DNA from: Salticus scenicus
Lineage: Eukaryota > Arthropoda > Arachnida > Araneae > Salticidae
Assembly (NCBI GenBank): GCA_963930645.1
Contig: OZ005651.1
Location: 329,549,527-329,613,526, forward strand
DNA length: 64,000 bases
Direction of reading: 5' to 3'
Shown here: positions 15,660-28,511 of the stretch, piece after piece
Layout: every line of letters starts with the position of its first letter
Numbering within the stretch: position 1 is the stretch's first letter
Notes under the pieces: generated by a model
The model's database searches: none
The model's input: only the letters and a program-made list of their open reading frames with translations
Told to the model about the DNA's origin: nothing
Translations under genes and position numbers: made by a program

Positions 15660-16265
15660 GATTTGTACAAAATAAAAGTATTAAAATGTGATTTGGGAAC
15701 ATACCACAGTTAACTTGAATAACACATATCAATTTCAAGAAATTCCTCGAATATTTATGGAGGTTAGAGAACTCAGAGGCAGAAGGACAGAAAGACAGAC
15801 ATATAGACTAATTCATATAATAATCACTCTTAAACATCATTAGAAAGTGTTAAAAAGGATTAATACAAATGAAAATGAAATTCCAGCGATTTCCAATTAT
15901 AGCCATTAATGTAACTGAATATTTTTTGTGTTTGTGGCCATATAAATCTTAATACTAATCGTACTACATTCTATAGAAAGCTTTTTTCATGCATATCTTT
16001 TGTTAATGTCAATTTCATAAGAATTTGCGCAAAATAAAAGTATTAAAATATGATTTATGGAAATACCTCTAATAGGATGCAATATTTTGAAATTTTTCTG
16101 GTGTCTCTGCAGACAAACCAACGGCAATATTTACCCCATTTTCAATAGGGAACAACCCATAGTGAACTTGAACAACATATACCAGTTTCAAGAAGTTAGA
16201 TCGCGAACAGATAGACAGACAAACCAAAGTCATAAACACTTTTCAACCATGTTGGAAAGTGTTAA
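15660..16265 (-). repeat. dispersed repeat of the 49.5 kb family (minus orientation)
   Basis: Contains GACAGACAAACC, AACAACATATACCAGTTTCA and CCATTTTCAATAGGG, the reverse complements of motifs in 49545-51010. The open frame 16057-16293 is a translation of this repeat, not a gene. The same peptide (IVNLNNIY then FQE) recurs in the minus frame at 49543-49752. Confidence 0.75.
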
Positions 16266-16276
16266 AAAAATAAATA

Positions 16277-16440
16277 CAGTGAAACCTTCGTAAGAAAGTC
16301 ATTCACGATGATGTTAAAAAAAAAGGCTCTTGAAAGAAGTCACCTTTTTCTACAAGAAGTCATTCAGAAAATCGTAATTCAGGAAAAAATTATGAATGAA
16401 ATGAATTCAATTATTCAAATTTACCTTATTTGTCTATCCT
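16277..16440 (+). mobile_element. pogo/Tigger-like left end
   Basis: Starts after TA with CAGTGAAACCTTCGTAAGAA, a pogo/Tigger-type terminus, and matches 26125-26290 through to CCTTATTTGTCTAT. No right end was found. Confidence 0.5.
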
Positions 16441-16675
16441 GCTTTATAATACTTCATTAACATTAGTTTTAACTTTAAATGCTTTTTTGCACAATTTTGT
16501 TTCTAGTAATTTTTTTATAGATCAAATTAATCAACTTAACATCATTTCTGAATGAATAAGCAGTCTTTATTAAATCCAATAAAAACTCTTCATAAAAATA
16601 ATAGGTTTAGCTTGTAATTTTCAATTTAAACTATGTATAATATTTTAATTGTGCTATTTAAATTCAACACTACTT

Positions 16676-16854
16676 CAGTGTCAGACACTGCAAATTTTTT
16701 ATTCAGTAGTCACCAATAATTTTGAGGTGATAACTGATATACATAAAAGAAGAATAGAATCGAAGATTTGTCTATTATGTATATCAAATATCACTTCTCA
16801 AGATTATTGGTGACTATTGAAAAAAAAAGTCACAAAGCCTGGCAGCACAGCACT
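16676..16854. mobile_element. degraded MITE of the 31054 family
   Basis: Ends CAGTG...CACT. The core TCTATTATGTATATCAAATA and TCACTTCTCAA is shared with 31054-31223. The inverted arms include ATTCAGTAGTCACCAATAAT and its reverse complement near 16802. Confidence 0.75.
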
Positions 16855-16879
16855 ACTCTCTTAAAAGCTTTTTAAATTA

Positions 16880-17270
16880 TTACTTGAATATTGATAAGAC
16901 ACAAAATTCACTTTTCCAAGCAGTCAAAAAATTTCTGGAACTTTCCACACTTTTCTACAGGGGTATATAAGGAGCGCTTTCTTGCCAAGGCAGTCAATTC
17001 AGTTCAGTCTGAGATCAGCTTCTGTCAATGTTGCATTGCTTTGAGCATCTTTGGAAGAGATTTGCTTTATGTGTTATTGCTATACAGTTTGTACTGTGGA
17101 TTTGCTATTGACAGCTGTTGTTTAAGCTGTGTTTACTGGTTGAATTGAAGCTGATACTTGGTTTATAGACCTGTATTTTTCTGGAACTTTCTGTGAATAA
17201 ATTATTGAATTTTTGTAAGTTTCGCCTTTCATTCTCGGACAACTCACGAACCCCCAAGTATGCAACAATA
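16880..17270 (+). mobile_element. LTR-like promoter block, possible solo LTR
   Basis: A relatively GC-rich block with the order expected of a retrotransposon LTR: a TATA box GTATATAAGG at about 16964, an initiator-like CAGTTCAGTCT 30-35 bases on, AATAAA at about 17193, then a C-rich end (CCCCCAAGTATGCAACA). I could not fix TG/CA ends or a target duplication, so the boundaries are approximate. A noncoding promoter is the alternative. Confidence 0.45.
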
Positions 17271-17689
17271 CTATATTTGTATGGTGTCATATTATAGTTG
17301 TACAGTTGATTGTCTGGACTGGAGAGTGAGCATATGTAACTATAAGTTGTGGCTACTTTCATACGGCAGTTAAACATTCACAACAGATTATGTGTGGGCG
17401 CAGGTCAAGCACAACAAAATTTTTAAGTCTGTTACAATCTTCAAAATGATTTAATTTTAAATACAAATCAAAATGTCAAAAAAAGCAATTGAATTTTGGA
17501 AACAATTAGGTTTTCAATCGATGATACAAATTTCAAAGCCTGATCTGCTCTTTCTGTCATGAGTGAAAGGTGTTTTCATTTGATGAATAAAATTATTTTC
17601 CTAAAAATAATTAGGCATGTAATGATTTAGATACAAAATATTGAATGTAAAGTTGTAAAAAAAAAAAAAAAAAAAAAAAACTATTTTAA

Positions 17690-17916
17690 CCCTACAACGG
17701 TCATGAACATGTTTTTGCGATGTTTGTTACCTAATAAAAATATATTTAAAATATGCATAATTATAGATTTTAAGCTTGTTTCTTTAACGATAAATATCAT
17801 ACATAGTTATGAGGTTTATTTTAAACTGCATAGTGAAAAATCTATTGTTTTAGTACATTATAAAGAACTTAAAGTGGAAACAACATAATTTTTTTTCCAC
17901 TCAGTCTTTTAAAGGG
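17690..17916. mobile_element. piggyBac-like MITE, 227 bp
   Basis: Flanked by TTAA (17686-17689; 17917-17920), with ends CCCTACAACGG and, from the other side, CCCTTTAAAAGAC. TTAA plus CCC ends is the piggyBac pattern. The 61-codon frame inside is not a gene. Confidence 0.65.
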
Positions 17917-19867
17917 TTAAAGCAAAGCAACTTATCTTTTTATAAATCAAAATTAATTTCTATAATTTTAATGTAATGTTAGTCTGTTCTTCAGTGATTA
18001 AATAAAAATTTTAATTCTGTTTATTATATCTTTGTAAAGGATAGAGTATTGCATCAAGTTGGGTACCCGCGGTTAGGTTACCCATGAGTTACCTGCATTG
18101 CAGGTCTGGTGAGGTTTGAATTTACATTAATTTCTTACCTGCAGTTTTAACTGACGGTCTACCTGCTTTTTTTTTAAAGAATTTATAACACTTTTTTTTA
18201 TGAACATAACATTTTGAACGCAGATATTAGATGACACTACTAAGCAACACCATGACTCATAACATGATTTTATTTGCAACTGCATAAATATTAAAATACT
18301 TAACATTTTAAACTGTATGTAACAAAATTATATGCCCTATAATGTATAGTAGTCCTCTTATTTTACTATTTTTATATCTGTCAAAATATTTGGAATACTG
18401 TCCGTTATCCGGAAACCCATTATCCAGAATGCTCCGAAAACCAGAATGCAAAATGCCAACTACCAAAATTTTTAATTATCGTAAAATTTAAGAATTAAAG
18501 TTATACAATAGCAGCGGTCAGAATTAATTATAGTTTTACAATCTACTTTCTTTAATGCTACGGTGTTATTCTGGGAGAAATAGGGTGAGCACAAAATTGT
18601 TCAAATAATCACTGAAAATTTTGCAAATTTAGGTTAGAAAATGAATTTTTATGGTATTTTTTAATAGATAAACATTAACACACACTTCTTAAAGTGCCCA
18701 ATAACAAATGAATTTTATCCTTGAACTCAGGTCACATGCAAAAAATCCCAATTTTTATAAAACTTTTAAATAGTTTTTATTAATTTCCATTATTTTTAGA
18801 ATTCATTTCATAAAATATTTAGCATTATATGCTAAAAATACTTGAAACATTTATGAACAATTAGTATCAGAACACTATAAGCAAAAATGTATCATAGAAA
18901 TGTTTGCAAAATCCAAATAAAAGGATTTTACTCTCAGGCCCAAAATTAAATTTCATATATGTTTGTTTATCTTTCATTTATTACTGCTATTATTATTTAT
19001 AGTTTAAAATTCTAATTAAGAATGTTTTTTATTTTCTGGAAATAATTTATTAAATGAACAAATATATCAGTAAAGTATTTATATTTATTATTTGGGTTTA
19101 TCACTGCTATTTATGAAATTATTCTGCACTATTTTTCAGGGTTGTAGTTATTTAAATCAATTGATTTAAATCGCTGATTTAAATCATGATTTAAATCAAT
19201 TGATTTTTCTGAAAAAAAAAAAAAAATCATTGATTTAAATCACTTTTTTAAATACCAAAGTTATTGGCTTTAATGGAATTAAATTGTTTATCTAACTTTA
19301 AAAAATGAGATTTTTAATTATTTCTTATGTAAATTTAAAAAAAAAAAAAGTACATAAAATATAACAAAATGTTTCATTAGACGAACTAATATTTCTCATT
19401 TCTTAACTTTAGATTCATCTCTACTAAGCAACATTAATATACACAAAAATAAATTATACCTTAACTTTTTAAAATTATTTTTATATATATTATTATATAT
19501 TTTAATAACTCATTATATTTTAATTATTTATACAAGCACTGGTGTATGAATTGCAAATATTTAATTAGCATACAATTCATTAATTGATGTTATACATATA
19601 TTCCAGTTCGCCTTTGCCCACCTTGTGGGTGATATTTCAAAAAGAAAATGTTTCCTTGTTTATCTCATACCAGTTTATGTCATTTAACAATGTCTCATAT
19701 GATATTTTAAAAAGAATAGCATATTTTACATTGTAGTGTTTAAAAAGCCCTGAAGGCTACAAAAAGTTTTTAAAACAACATAACCTTTAATTTAACAACA
19801 TACAACCAGTTAACTATAATTCGGGGCTGCTCTCACTGCTTGTTTAATGAATTGTACCCTCTAAATA

Positions 19868-20431
19868 CAGGGGTCTGTCCAGACTTTTCACACAGGGTCC
19901 TGTTTTTGTGAAACTGTGAAAATTTCTACACGTAATTTCATAAATCTAAATTTAGTGTGAAAATAATATTCTTCACAAACTTTTGGCTAGGGTTTTCTTT
20001 TTGAGAAATTGTAAAAAATGTAATTTTGCAAAATAAAATTAAAATTAAGATTTAATTTTTGACAATGACAGTTCAGTTTTATAGAACTAAACTCACACAT
20101 AGGCACAGAAGCCCTTTATAAATTAGAAATTGAGTATCAGCTTTTCGGGAGAAATACAACAAAAACATCCAATTATTCAAGCAGTCTATGTTCGTTCCAC
20201 TGAAGATTAATTTTGAAAATGAGAGATTTATCAGAGGTCTAAGGAGAAAAAATTTGTGAAGGGATCTTTTTTTAGGCTAAAAATTTTTGTAAGTGGTCCT
20301 GTTTTATGATAAAAATTTTGTGAAGAGTCCTGTTTTGGGATAAATAATTTTGTGAAGGGTCCTTTTTTAAGATATAAAATTTTGTGAAAGGTCCTTTAAT
20401 GGACCCAGGTTTGCCTCTGAACAGACCCCTG
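19868..20431. mobile_element. nested TIR element, CAGGGGTCTGT ends
   Basis: Left CAGGGGTCTGTCCAGA; right reverse complement CAGGGGTCTGTTCAGA. AAATA lies immediately outside both ends. The inside has four tandem-like units around GTGAAGGGTCCTTTTTT and similar. Related sequence occurs near 60480-60790. Confidence 0.65.
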
Positions 20432-20552
20432 AAATATAAAAAAAGATAAAAGAATAAGTGAAAGTATTAAGACGGTAATGAAAATGGGAATTCTGTTAAT
20501 GGGTAAAGTGTGAAAAAATTTTCTTGATTCAAATGATATTTGTCAAACTTAA

Positions 20553-20985
20553 GAGGCCTCTCCACTTATTGCCCCCAGAAGCCAGAGCTAATGTTATTCT
20601 ATGGAGAATTTCACCCCATTGTAATTTATTAGCTAATGTATATTATTAAATTATGTTTTCCCATTCAGAAACGTCAAAACTGTTAAACAATTTATCGCTT
20701 TCTGAAAATTATTTTTAAAAATTTTTAATGTTTTATTTTGAGGTTGTAAAATGCGAATTTTCCCAGTGTGAAATTTTTCATTTTTGAGCTTAAAAATGGA
20801 ACCTTAAAAATAAAAAAAAAGGTCAATTTTTAGAAAGCAATAAATTGTTTAATAGTTGTGAATTTTCGGAAAGTGAAGACAGAATTTAAAAACATGTATT
20901 AGTTAATGAATTATAATAATGGGGCAAAATTTATCTTAGAATAATATTGGCTTCGGCTTTCGGAGACTGTAAGTAGAGAGTCCCC
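20553..20985. mobile_element. TTAA-flanked long-TIR MITE, about 430 bp
   Basis: TTAA at 20549-20552 and 20986-20989. The arms (from GAGGCCTCTCCACTTA and from GGGGACTCTCTACTTA) pair imperfectly for more than 60 bases, each including a TATTCTA segment. A related right arm ends at CTCTTAAG near 61661. Confidence 0.6.
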
Positions 20986-21559
20986 TTAAGTAAGAATTTT
21001 TTAGGATATAATATTTTTTTCTCCCTTTAATTCCTATTCTTTTTATTTTGATTAGAAACTATGAGTAAAAATTTCTTTTTATTAATCCATTGCTTCAGTT
21101 TTATGTCATTTTTCATATTGAATTATCCTTTTCCAAAGTTATTTTACGTGTTCAATACTGTGGGTAAGATTTTACTTTATTTCAATACATTATTGTAGCT
21201 ACAAGTCAAAGTTACAAGTTGAGTGGCTCATACTACCGCATTTATATGATTGCCATAAAATTACACTTATTACGAAGATACCATGTTGAATAAAAATATT
21301 GGTAATAAATGCCTACATGGATTCTTTCTATGGGAATAGAATACTATTTATATTTTTATAATTTAAGTAAAATAATTGATAGTGTGTATATTGTGCATAT
21401 ACATATATATATATACACACACATATACACATAATAAAATATAAATGTTGTACAATAATGTATGATTACAATATAAAAATCATTAAAACCAAATAAATCT
21501 TGATTTAAATCAAAAAAATCCGATTTAAATAAAAAAAATCGATTTTTTTTTTTTTTTTG

Positions 21560-21594
<35 letters not shown>

Positions 21595-21758
21595 ACAACT
21601 CTGCTATTTTTATACATATAATAAAGTGTTCCGAATTATGAAAAAACCCTTTATCTAGAATATCCCAGGTCCCAAGCTTTCTGAATAACGGATCCTACAC
21701 TGTAGTAGGTTTTTAAAATTTTAATACATAAGAAATTTAGTTATACACTAAAGTTTAT

Positions 21759-21798
21759 ATTAGTAATTTTTAATATAATTATATTAAAAATTACTAAT
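21759..21798. repeat. perfect 40-bp palindrome
   Basis: The left half ATTAGTAATTTTTAATATAA is followed with no spacer by its exact reverse complement. Lies just outside the 18398-21705 element. Confidence 0.95.
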
Positions 21799-22379
21799 CT
21801 AATTATTATCAACAAAACTTCAGTAATATTAAATTGGCCATATTTAATTCTGTGAAAGATTTGTTCAATACTATAACTGTAGTTTGTATATTAGAATTTT
21901 ACTTCAGTTTCTTATATAACATAAATTTAACAATGCGGGTCGCAGATCGAGTTGTGGGTATAGAGCTGCAGGTTCGGGTTCAGTGCGGATCAAGTTTACT
22001 GGACCCATGCAGGACTCTAGTAGAGGAAACCAAATAAACTAAATAAAACCGAACTTTTTCAAGATCATATTGGACTATTTATTTTTTAATTATATATTTT
22101 TATATACCTGTTGCACAGTGGCTGATATATCTAAGAATAATATTTTTTTCTTTAGTTGAATATTTATTGTGATTATTATTATTATTTATACATGATATTT
22201 CAAAACATGGAAAAATTAAGGGGGGGGGGGGCATATCGAAATGATCCTACGGCACAATCTAACTTAAATCCATCTCTGCGTAAAAGACAACTATATTAGA
22301 AAGTTAAGCAGCCATTCATTAAAATCCCTTATTTCCCTCACCTACTTCCCATTATTTTTAAGACATACACTAACAATCA

Positions 22380-22740
22380 CATTAATCTGAAGGCACACTA
22401 TCAGTGAACTTGATTGAAGAATGTTCATAACATTTGTCGTTTCTCGCTTAAGCAGTTTTCAAATTGCACAATAAACCACTCATTTTCATCACTATTTCAT
22501 ACACTCTGAGCAACATTTTAACAACACAGTGAATATGAACTTGAATGAAGAATGAGGGGGGGGGGGGGGGGGAGCTGCACTCGATGTAACTCCGTTGTTA
22601 ATCAATGCACAAAAATGTAATAGGTATCACATTCAACGGGAAATTGTGAGTAGTTTCAGAAAATGAAGTTAAATTTTGAATTGGAGGTCGTCTACATATT
22701 AAAACATGCACCAACTTTGATTTTTACAATGGTAATGCCC
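22380..22740. repeat. dispersed repeat, partner of 25200-25690
   Basis: The segment around 22570-22740 is the diverged reverse complement of 25230-25430 (shared AATTTCCCGTTGAATG and AAAATCAAAGTTGG). 22390-22500 matches 25550-25650 directly (CTTGA.TGAAGAAT, AAGCAGTTT). Contains a G17 run at 22556-22572. Confidence 0.65.
22556..22572 (+). repeat. G17 homopolymer
   Basis: Seventeen consecutive G in an AT-rich background; its length may be uncertain in the assembly. Confidence 0.9.
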
Positions 22741-22891
22741 CTTTTTATTTTATATTTGAATTCCTGGGATTGCGACAATGCGAAAAAGTATATTGGTTGT
22801 ATATTTTACTTATTTTTTCACAGAGTTATAAGCGTTCAAAGTTTGAAGGTGCTAATGTTAAATTCATATTTCAAACATTTATTAATATCTT

Positions 22892-23341
22892 CCTGGTGGC
22901 AGAAACACCGCAACACGGCGACATAGTCGCGGACACAGAAAAACGGCTTGCGGACAGTTTTTGTCTGCACTGAGAAAATTTGTCTGCAACTTTCAGATAA
23001 CAATTCACTTATAAAAATTTCTGTATCAAAACTAAAACTAATACTTGTATTATTTGTAATTATTTATATTGTGTTGTGTCAAACATTGCTATAAAATATT
23101 TAATTGAATGAGATGAATGAATACAATTGTTTATACTATATCGTTTTGTAGTAATATTGTATTCGTGTATTATTGCACAAGATCACCACTGATGTTAACC
23201 CCCCCCCCCCTCCGTCCCCATCAGCTTTAAGGCTTTTTGAGTGTAAGTCATTTTCACCCCTGATTACATGCAAATTTTGCAGACAGATTATGAAATTTTA
23301 AAAGCCTGCCGCAGACAGCTTCAAAACTTTCTGCCACTGGG
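22892..23341. mobile_element. hAT-like element, 450 bp
   Basis: Ends CCTGGTGGCAGAAA and, reverse complement, CCCAGTGGCAGAAA. Perfect 8-bp duplication AATATCTT at 22884-22891 and 23342-23349. The short frames overlapping its left end are not genes. Confidence 0.85.
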
Positions 23342-24307
23342 AATATCTTCTCAAAAAATAACTTGATCAATATATATATATATATATATTTTTTTTTACG
23401 AGATGCAGTGAAGAAACCCAAACATAATCCATCATTACTTTTGATTCTGAAAAATACTTTTAATTCTGAAAAATATTAATAAATTCATATTCATAAAAAA
23501 TATGAATTATGACCTATATTAATTTTTACATAAAATGAATCCTAATGCTGAAAAATATGGGTGTGCAAATTTGCAGCTCATTCCAGTTATTAGTTTTCAA
23601 GATATAAATAAATCCTTCATTTGGAGTGGTTTAGGGGGCCGTCTCTTATAAAGTTTTGCATGAGATAATGAAGCAAATCTTAAAAAATAACAGAGAAAAT
23701 TGAACCAAATATTTTTATTTTTTATTAATGGATCAAATTATATAACAACAACGTCAAATGCAAAGAAGTGAAACAAAAATGATGATTTTTGGACCTTAGT
23801 GTTAGCATCAAGAATTCCTGTTTTCTAAAGCCCCGCCTTTCATCGTTCTTCAAAACAAAGCAATACAGGAAAAAAAAGTAAATGTAACTTTGAGTATTCG
23901 TGTTAAACCCCTTATTTTATTTTGACAGAAATATACACAAGTGGTATTTACTTCATCGATTACTGGTGGTAAATTTTGAATCCTTTAAACGAACACTAGA
24001 AGAAAAAATTAACTGAATAGGCAGGGTTACTGTTTGAAATAGAAAAATAGGTTGAATGTAAAAATTGTCATTCAGAAAAAACGAATGGAATTGGAATGCA
24101 AGATAGACTTGTAAAATCGTCTCTTAACTGCCGTCATAGTTAAAGACTTAATCTTTTACTTCATATATTGCTTCATTATTATTATTATTTTTTTGTAGGG
24201 GGTTGGATTATTATTTTAAGGATACTTTAGTCTTTAAAATTTTATAAATATATTTTAACTTTATATATTTTTTAAAATATGCTTTAACTTTTATAAATAT
24301 ATTTTAA

Positions 24308-24612
24308 CACTTTTGCGACCGCAAGATTTTCTCTTTTTTGACAGTAAGTTCCACCTACGGGCGTAATTCTCTCAAAATAAAATATTTCCGAACAAATTTT
24401 CTGTATTCACAATTATATTACAAATGGATATACATTATAATTATATTCTTTCTAATCAATATATTTCTATCCATAGTATATTTTATTGCAAAAATATGAA
24501 CACTTGGTACATACTTGAGAAATAAGTAACACACAAATTACGAAAGAAGCGCCCACTGACAGAGTTGCAGATTTTCAAATGATGTGAATCTACGTCAGCA
24601 GTCGCGAAAGCG
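24308..24612. mobile_element. piggyBac-like MITE, 305 bp
   Basis: Flanked by TTAA on both sides (24304-24307; 24613-24616). Left CACTTTTGCGACCGC; right reverse complement CGCTTTCGCGACTGC, a 15-base TIR with three mismatches. Confidence 0.75.
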
Positions 24613-25199
24613 TTAATTAAGAAATTATAAAACAAATCATACAGTTTCAAAGAGTTCAACTGACCAAAAACTGGTAAGTGCGATTAAAATTGTTTAATAT
24701 TTACTTCATGAAACCTTACAACAATTTATCTGAAAAGATTTAGTTTATGCATTGTTTTATATATATAGCTATATTATTTCAGTTCATATATTATGTCACA
24801 AGTACGAAAGAAATTTTAAGCTTTATTGGTGATCAGTATAGCCATGATAGACACTTTTTAATTGAAAAATATTGTACTTTTTTAAAGAGTATTGTCTGAC
24901 CAATCATAAGAGTAATGTATTTAAATATACCTAAAATTATCTAAAAAAGTACTGAAGTATATACATATCCAAAAAACTGAATTCAAGATAATTAAGGTAC
25001 TGCAAAGATGTTAACATTTTTATTAATTTTTATAATTCTTTTTTTCTTGAAATATTTCCAGTATGAAATAGAAAAATTTTGTCTAATTCTCGTAGGATCT
25101 TAATTTTATTTTTCTACATTTACAGATAATCCCCTAACACATTTTTTATTATAACGCTATGAATACTAAAGATAAAGTATACAAATAGTATACTTTTCC

Positions 25200-25690
25200 A
25201 CACCGCCAGGCTCTCAAAAATTCAAATATGAAGTCAAAATTGGGTGTTGCTGTTGAAAAAATCAAAGTTGGCGCTCATTTCAATATGTAGATAACCCCTA
25301 ATTCAAAATTCTACAACATTTTCAGAAAGTGCATTCAATTTCCCGTTGAATGGTGTCTATTAAATTTTTCTGCATCAATTAATAATGAAATAACATCAAG
25401 TGCTGCATTTTTTCTCCCCGACTGTACATATCAAATAACAAGTTTCTAACTCAATTGTTTTTCAAATTACACTAGAGACCTGCTTTTTTTACCCCCATTT
25501 CATTCCCTTTTAACATGATTAAGAAACTTTTTAACACCGTTAGGACTGTATAAACTTGAATGAAGAATTTTCATACAAATTATAATGTTTTTAGCTCAAG
25601 CAGTTTCCAAACAGTACAGCATACATCCTATTTTTATTCAAATTTACTTCCTCCATTTGATGTTTATGCTACAATGTGCTAGAACAACAC
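25200..25690. repeat. dispersed repeat, partner of 22380-22740
   Basis: See the partner; the shared core is AATTTCCCGTTGAATGGTGT here. No coding potential seen. Confidence 0.6.
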
Positions 25691-26124
25691 TGTCAGAATA
25701 TATATCAGTTCAAATATTTTTATATTAACTATAAACAAAAATATGTTTAGATGCAAATTTTTTTTAATATAATACAGGGAAAAGAGATCATATTGAAAAG
25801 GTTATGTGGTAATATATCATGAATCATTGTGTCAAGAAAACAAAACAATTAAAACTAATGTTTTTATAATGCCTTTACATAAAAAACATAATAACAGTTT
25901 CTGCATGTAATTGGAGAAAACATATTTTCAACTTTTAAGTTTGGAGAAAAGGATAATATCACAAAAAAAAGTCTGTCAAAAATATACTTATCAAAAATAA
26001 ACTGATTACTTCGTCAATTAATAGAAGAAAGGTGCTCAAAATTTTTTGCTTGTAGCAGGCGGAAACTAAAAGACAAAATGCTAACTTTGCAAATTTACAA
26101 TAACAACAAGAGTGACGGGAAATA

Positions 26125-26290
26125 CACAGCAAAACCTCCTAAGAAGGCTACCTGCAGTGATGTAGAAAGTTGGCCCTTTAGAGAGGTGGCTTTTTGATAG
26201 AGGTTGTTCGGAAAGTCATAATTTATGTAAAAATACTACGAATGAAATGGGTTTAATTATTAAATCTTACATTATTTGTCTATAACAATC
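26125..26290 (+). mobile_element. pogo/Tigger-like left end near an mnb exon
   Basis: Begins ACAGCAAAACCTCCTAAGAA and matches 16277-16440. Its visible end is about 150 bases from the mnb exon donor at 26444. Confidence 0.5.
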
Positions 26291-26387
26291 AAGATTAAGA
26301 AAAATAAGTAATTTATAAATACTTACTGAAGTGTTTATTAATACTCATCTTAGAAACATAATTACACATTTTATTTCATTTATTTTA

Positions 26388-26678
<291 letters not shown>

Positions 26679-27059
26679 TTATAGAGTTTTTCTCCAAAAC
26701 AAATGTTGAGAATAATTACAAGGGATGAATTCACATTAACAATATCATCTGCAATTAAAATGAATATTCTGCACATGAGAAAATTATTAGTTCACATCAA
26801 TTGTGTTTTTTTTTTAACAAAAATAAAATGAAAACGTAGACAGGGTACAGCAACCTGTCAGAAATTGTTTGTGTGAAATTCTAATAAGGCATTCTCTGAT
26901 ACATTATCTTTATTTGTAATATTAATCATCCATAGTAGTCAAAGAAATATTTTTAAAATTGGATGCATAAAAGATGTCATTAATAATTTACTTGCTATGT
27001 TACATTACATAGATTATAATTACATTGCTGCAAAAAAAAAAAGAAAGAAAGAAAAGAAA

Positions 27060-27550
27060 AATTGAGCTCTGATACCATTCTTGCTGATTCTTATGTAAAA
27101 TGATCTCCTGAATCTGAATATGACTCCCATTTTGCCCAGTCACCCAACGTTTTCTACAGACACCACCCCCCTTCCCCAATTTTTATCACTGTTTGGTAAT
27201 TTTATGATTATGAATTTGATTTGGAGAATGAATAAGAATTAAATTAACACCTAAAAACAAAAAAATATAATGTTTAATAAATAACATTTATAATAGATTT
27301 TTCCCCTTGCCGCAAATGTTCATGTTTTAGAATTTTCCAACTCTGTAGCCCCTCAGAAGATATTTAACAGTTAAAATAATCCTCCTTTCTCCTAAAAATC
27401 AAATTTATAGCCATAAAATCACCAAAAAGTGGTAAAAATAGGAGGCTGTCCCTAAAAAAAGGTGGGTGATAGGACAAAATGGGCATCATATTCGGAATGA
27501 GGAGGTCATTTTACATAAGAATTTGCAAAAATGGTGTTGGGGGCAAACAC
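27060..27550. mobile_element. MITE with about 80-bp TIRs, copy 1
   Basis: Left arm TACCATTCTTGCTGATTCTT, ATGTAAAATGATCTCCTGAA and CCATTTTGCCCAGTCACCCA. The right arm is its diverged reverse complement, ending TAAGAATTTGCAAAAATGGT. A second copy lies at 29455-29935. Confidence 0.75.
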
Positions 27551-28313
27551 TGAACAGTGTTATTAGTTCTAGCAATTTTTAGACATTACATTTTGCCCTT
27601 CTTCAAGAGCAAGAAGACATTTTCAAGATCAACTTTTAATGTCTTAAATATGCCATTTTAATATGGACTCTCTCTGATTATTGTATCTCAAAAATAGACT
27701 CAAAGTACACATTACGACAGGATTTTCAGAAAACTATTTTATTTTTGTAAATAAAAAATCTGAAGTAGACACCATATGACTTCCTTGTACATCAATTTAT
27801 TAGACACATGGATGTGAAAACATTTACATTTTTGTGTGTGTGGTTTAAGTGGTTCATAAGTAAATAGGCTGGTAAGTTCTAGTTAATTAACGTACTTTTG
27901 ATGAATTTTCCTGAAACAATCTAATAAATCTAATACTTGCTCCACAAAAAAATACTATGAAAATAAAGTATAAAATGTAAAATAATAATTTATTCTCATT
28001 TATCAACCAATATCAATGTTATCTTTTTAAGAAATTTTCAGGAATGAAAATTGTATGAGTGAAACTTTGTGATGAATAAGGAATCATCAGAATGTTAATT
28101 AAATAGTAATTTATTTTACTTATTTTTATTTTATTTTGTGTATTGATAAATATGCTATTATTAATAACTTTCATTTTGGAAATTCTTTAAAAGAAAATTT
28201 ACTGCATTAAATTTAGGTGGTATTTTACAAACAAATATCAATTAAAATATAGATAATAAAAAAGTATCTTTGCAGAAAAATGTACTAGTAGTGTTGAAAG
28301 ATAATGAATAAAC

Positions 28314-28511
28314 ACTTTGTAAGCAAACAGTATGAATTACAAAGAAAGTTGCAACAATCATTTTATGTTGAAATATTTGACCACAACTCTTCGTCAAGCA
28401 AAAAAAGTAGACATGCCTACTGTTTTCGCCTGCTGAAAGACCTTGATGAAATATTTTGACTCAAAACAATTGTTGTGAGTTTCTGGAACGTATGGTGTTT
28501 GCTTACAAAGT
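28314..28511. mobile_element. palindromic MITE of the ACAATTGTT family, copy 1
   Basis: Ends ACTTTGTAAGCAAAC and its inverse GTTTGCTTACAAAGT. The inside includes CAAAACAATTGTTGTGAGTT and TCTTCGTCAAGC, inverted to CCTTGATGAAA. Relatives at 42709-42990, 57640-57815 and 60165-60235. Confidence 0.75.

Larger units (their letters stand above)
19137..21603. mobile_element. hAT-like element, 2.5 kb, with ATTTAAATC repeat ends
   Basis: Ends CAGGGTTGTAG and, reverse complement, CAGAGTTGTTG. Perfect 8-bp duplication CTATTTTT at 19129-19136 and 21604-21611. Both subterminal regions are built of GATTTAAATCA-type units, plausible transposase-binding repeats. Two smaller elements (19868-20431; 20553-20985) sit inside. 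No transposase frame remains; the minus frame at 21356-21598 is poly-F read from A/T runs. Confidence 0.88.
18398..21705. mobile_element. pogo/Tigger-like element interrupted by a hAT
   Basis: The left side has CTGTCCGTTATCCGGAAACC. The reverse complement of the right side has CAGTGTAGGATCCGTTATTC, aligning from CCGTTAT. Nearly all the interior is the later hAT insertion 19137-21603. The ends are decayed, so the class is tentative. Confidence 0.45.

Noticed and set aside
21356..21598. 80-codon frame
   Set aside because: Poly-Phe and poly-Lys from A/T runs at the end of a hAT element.
18050..22030. Possible outer element with ACCCGC/GCGGGT ends
   Set aside because: The similarity between TTGGGTACCCGCGGTTAGGT and the 21930-22020 segment is too loose and no target duplication was found.
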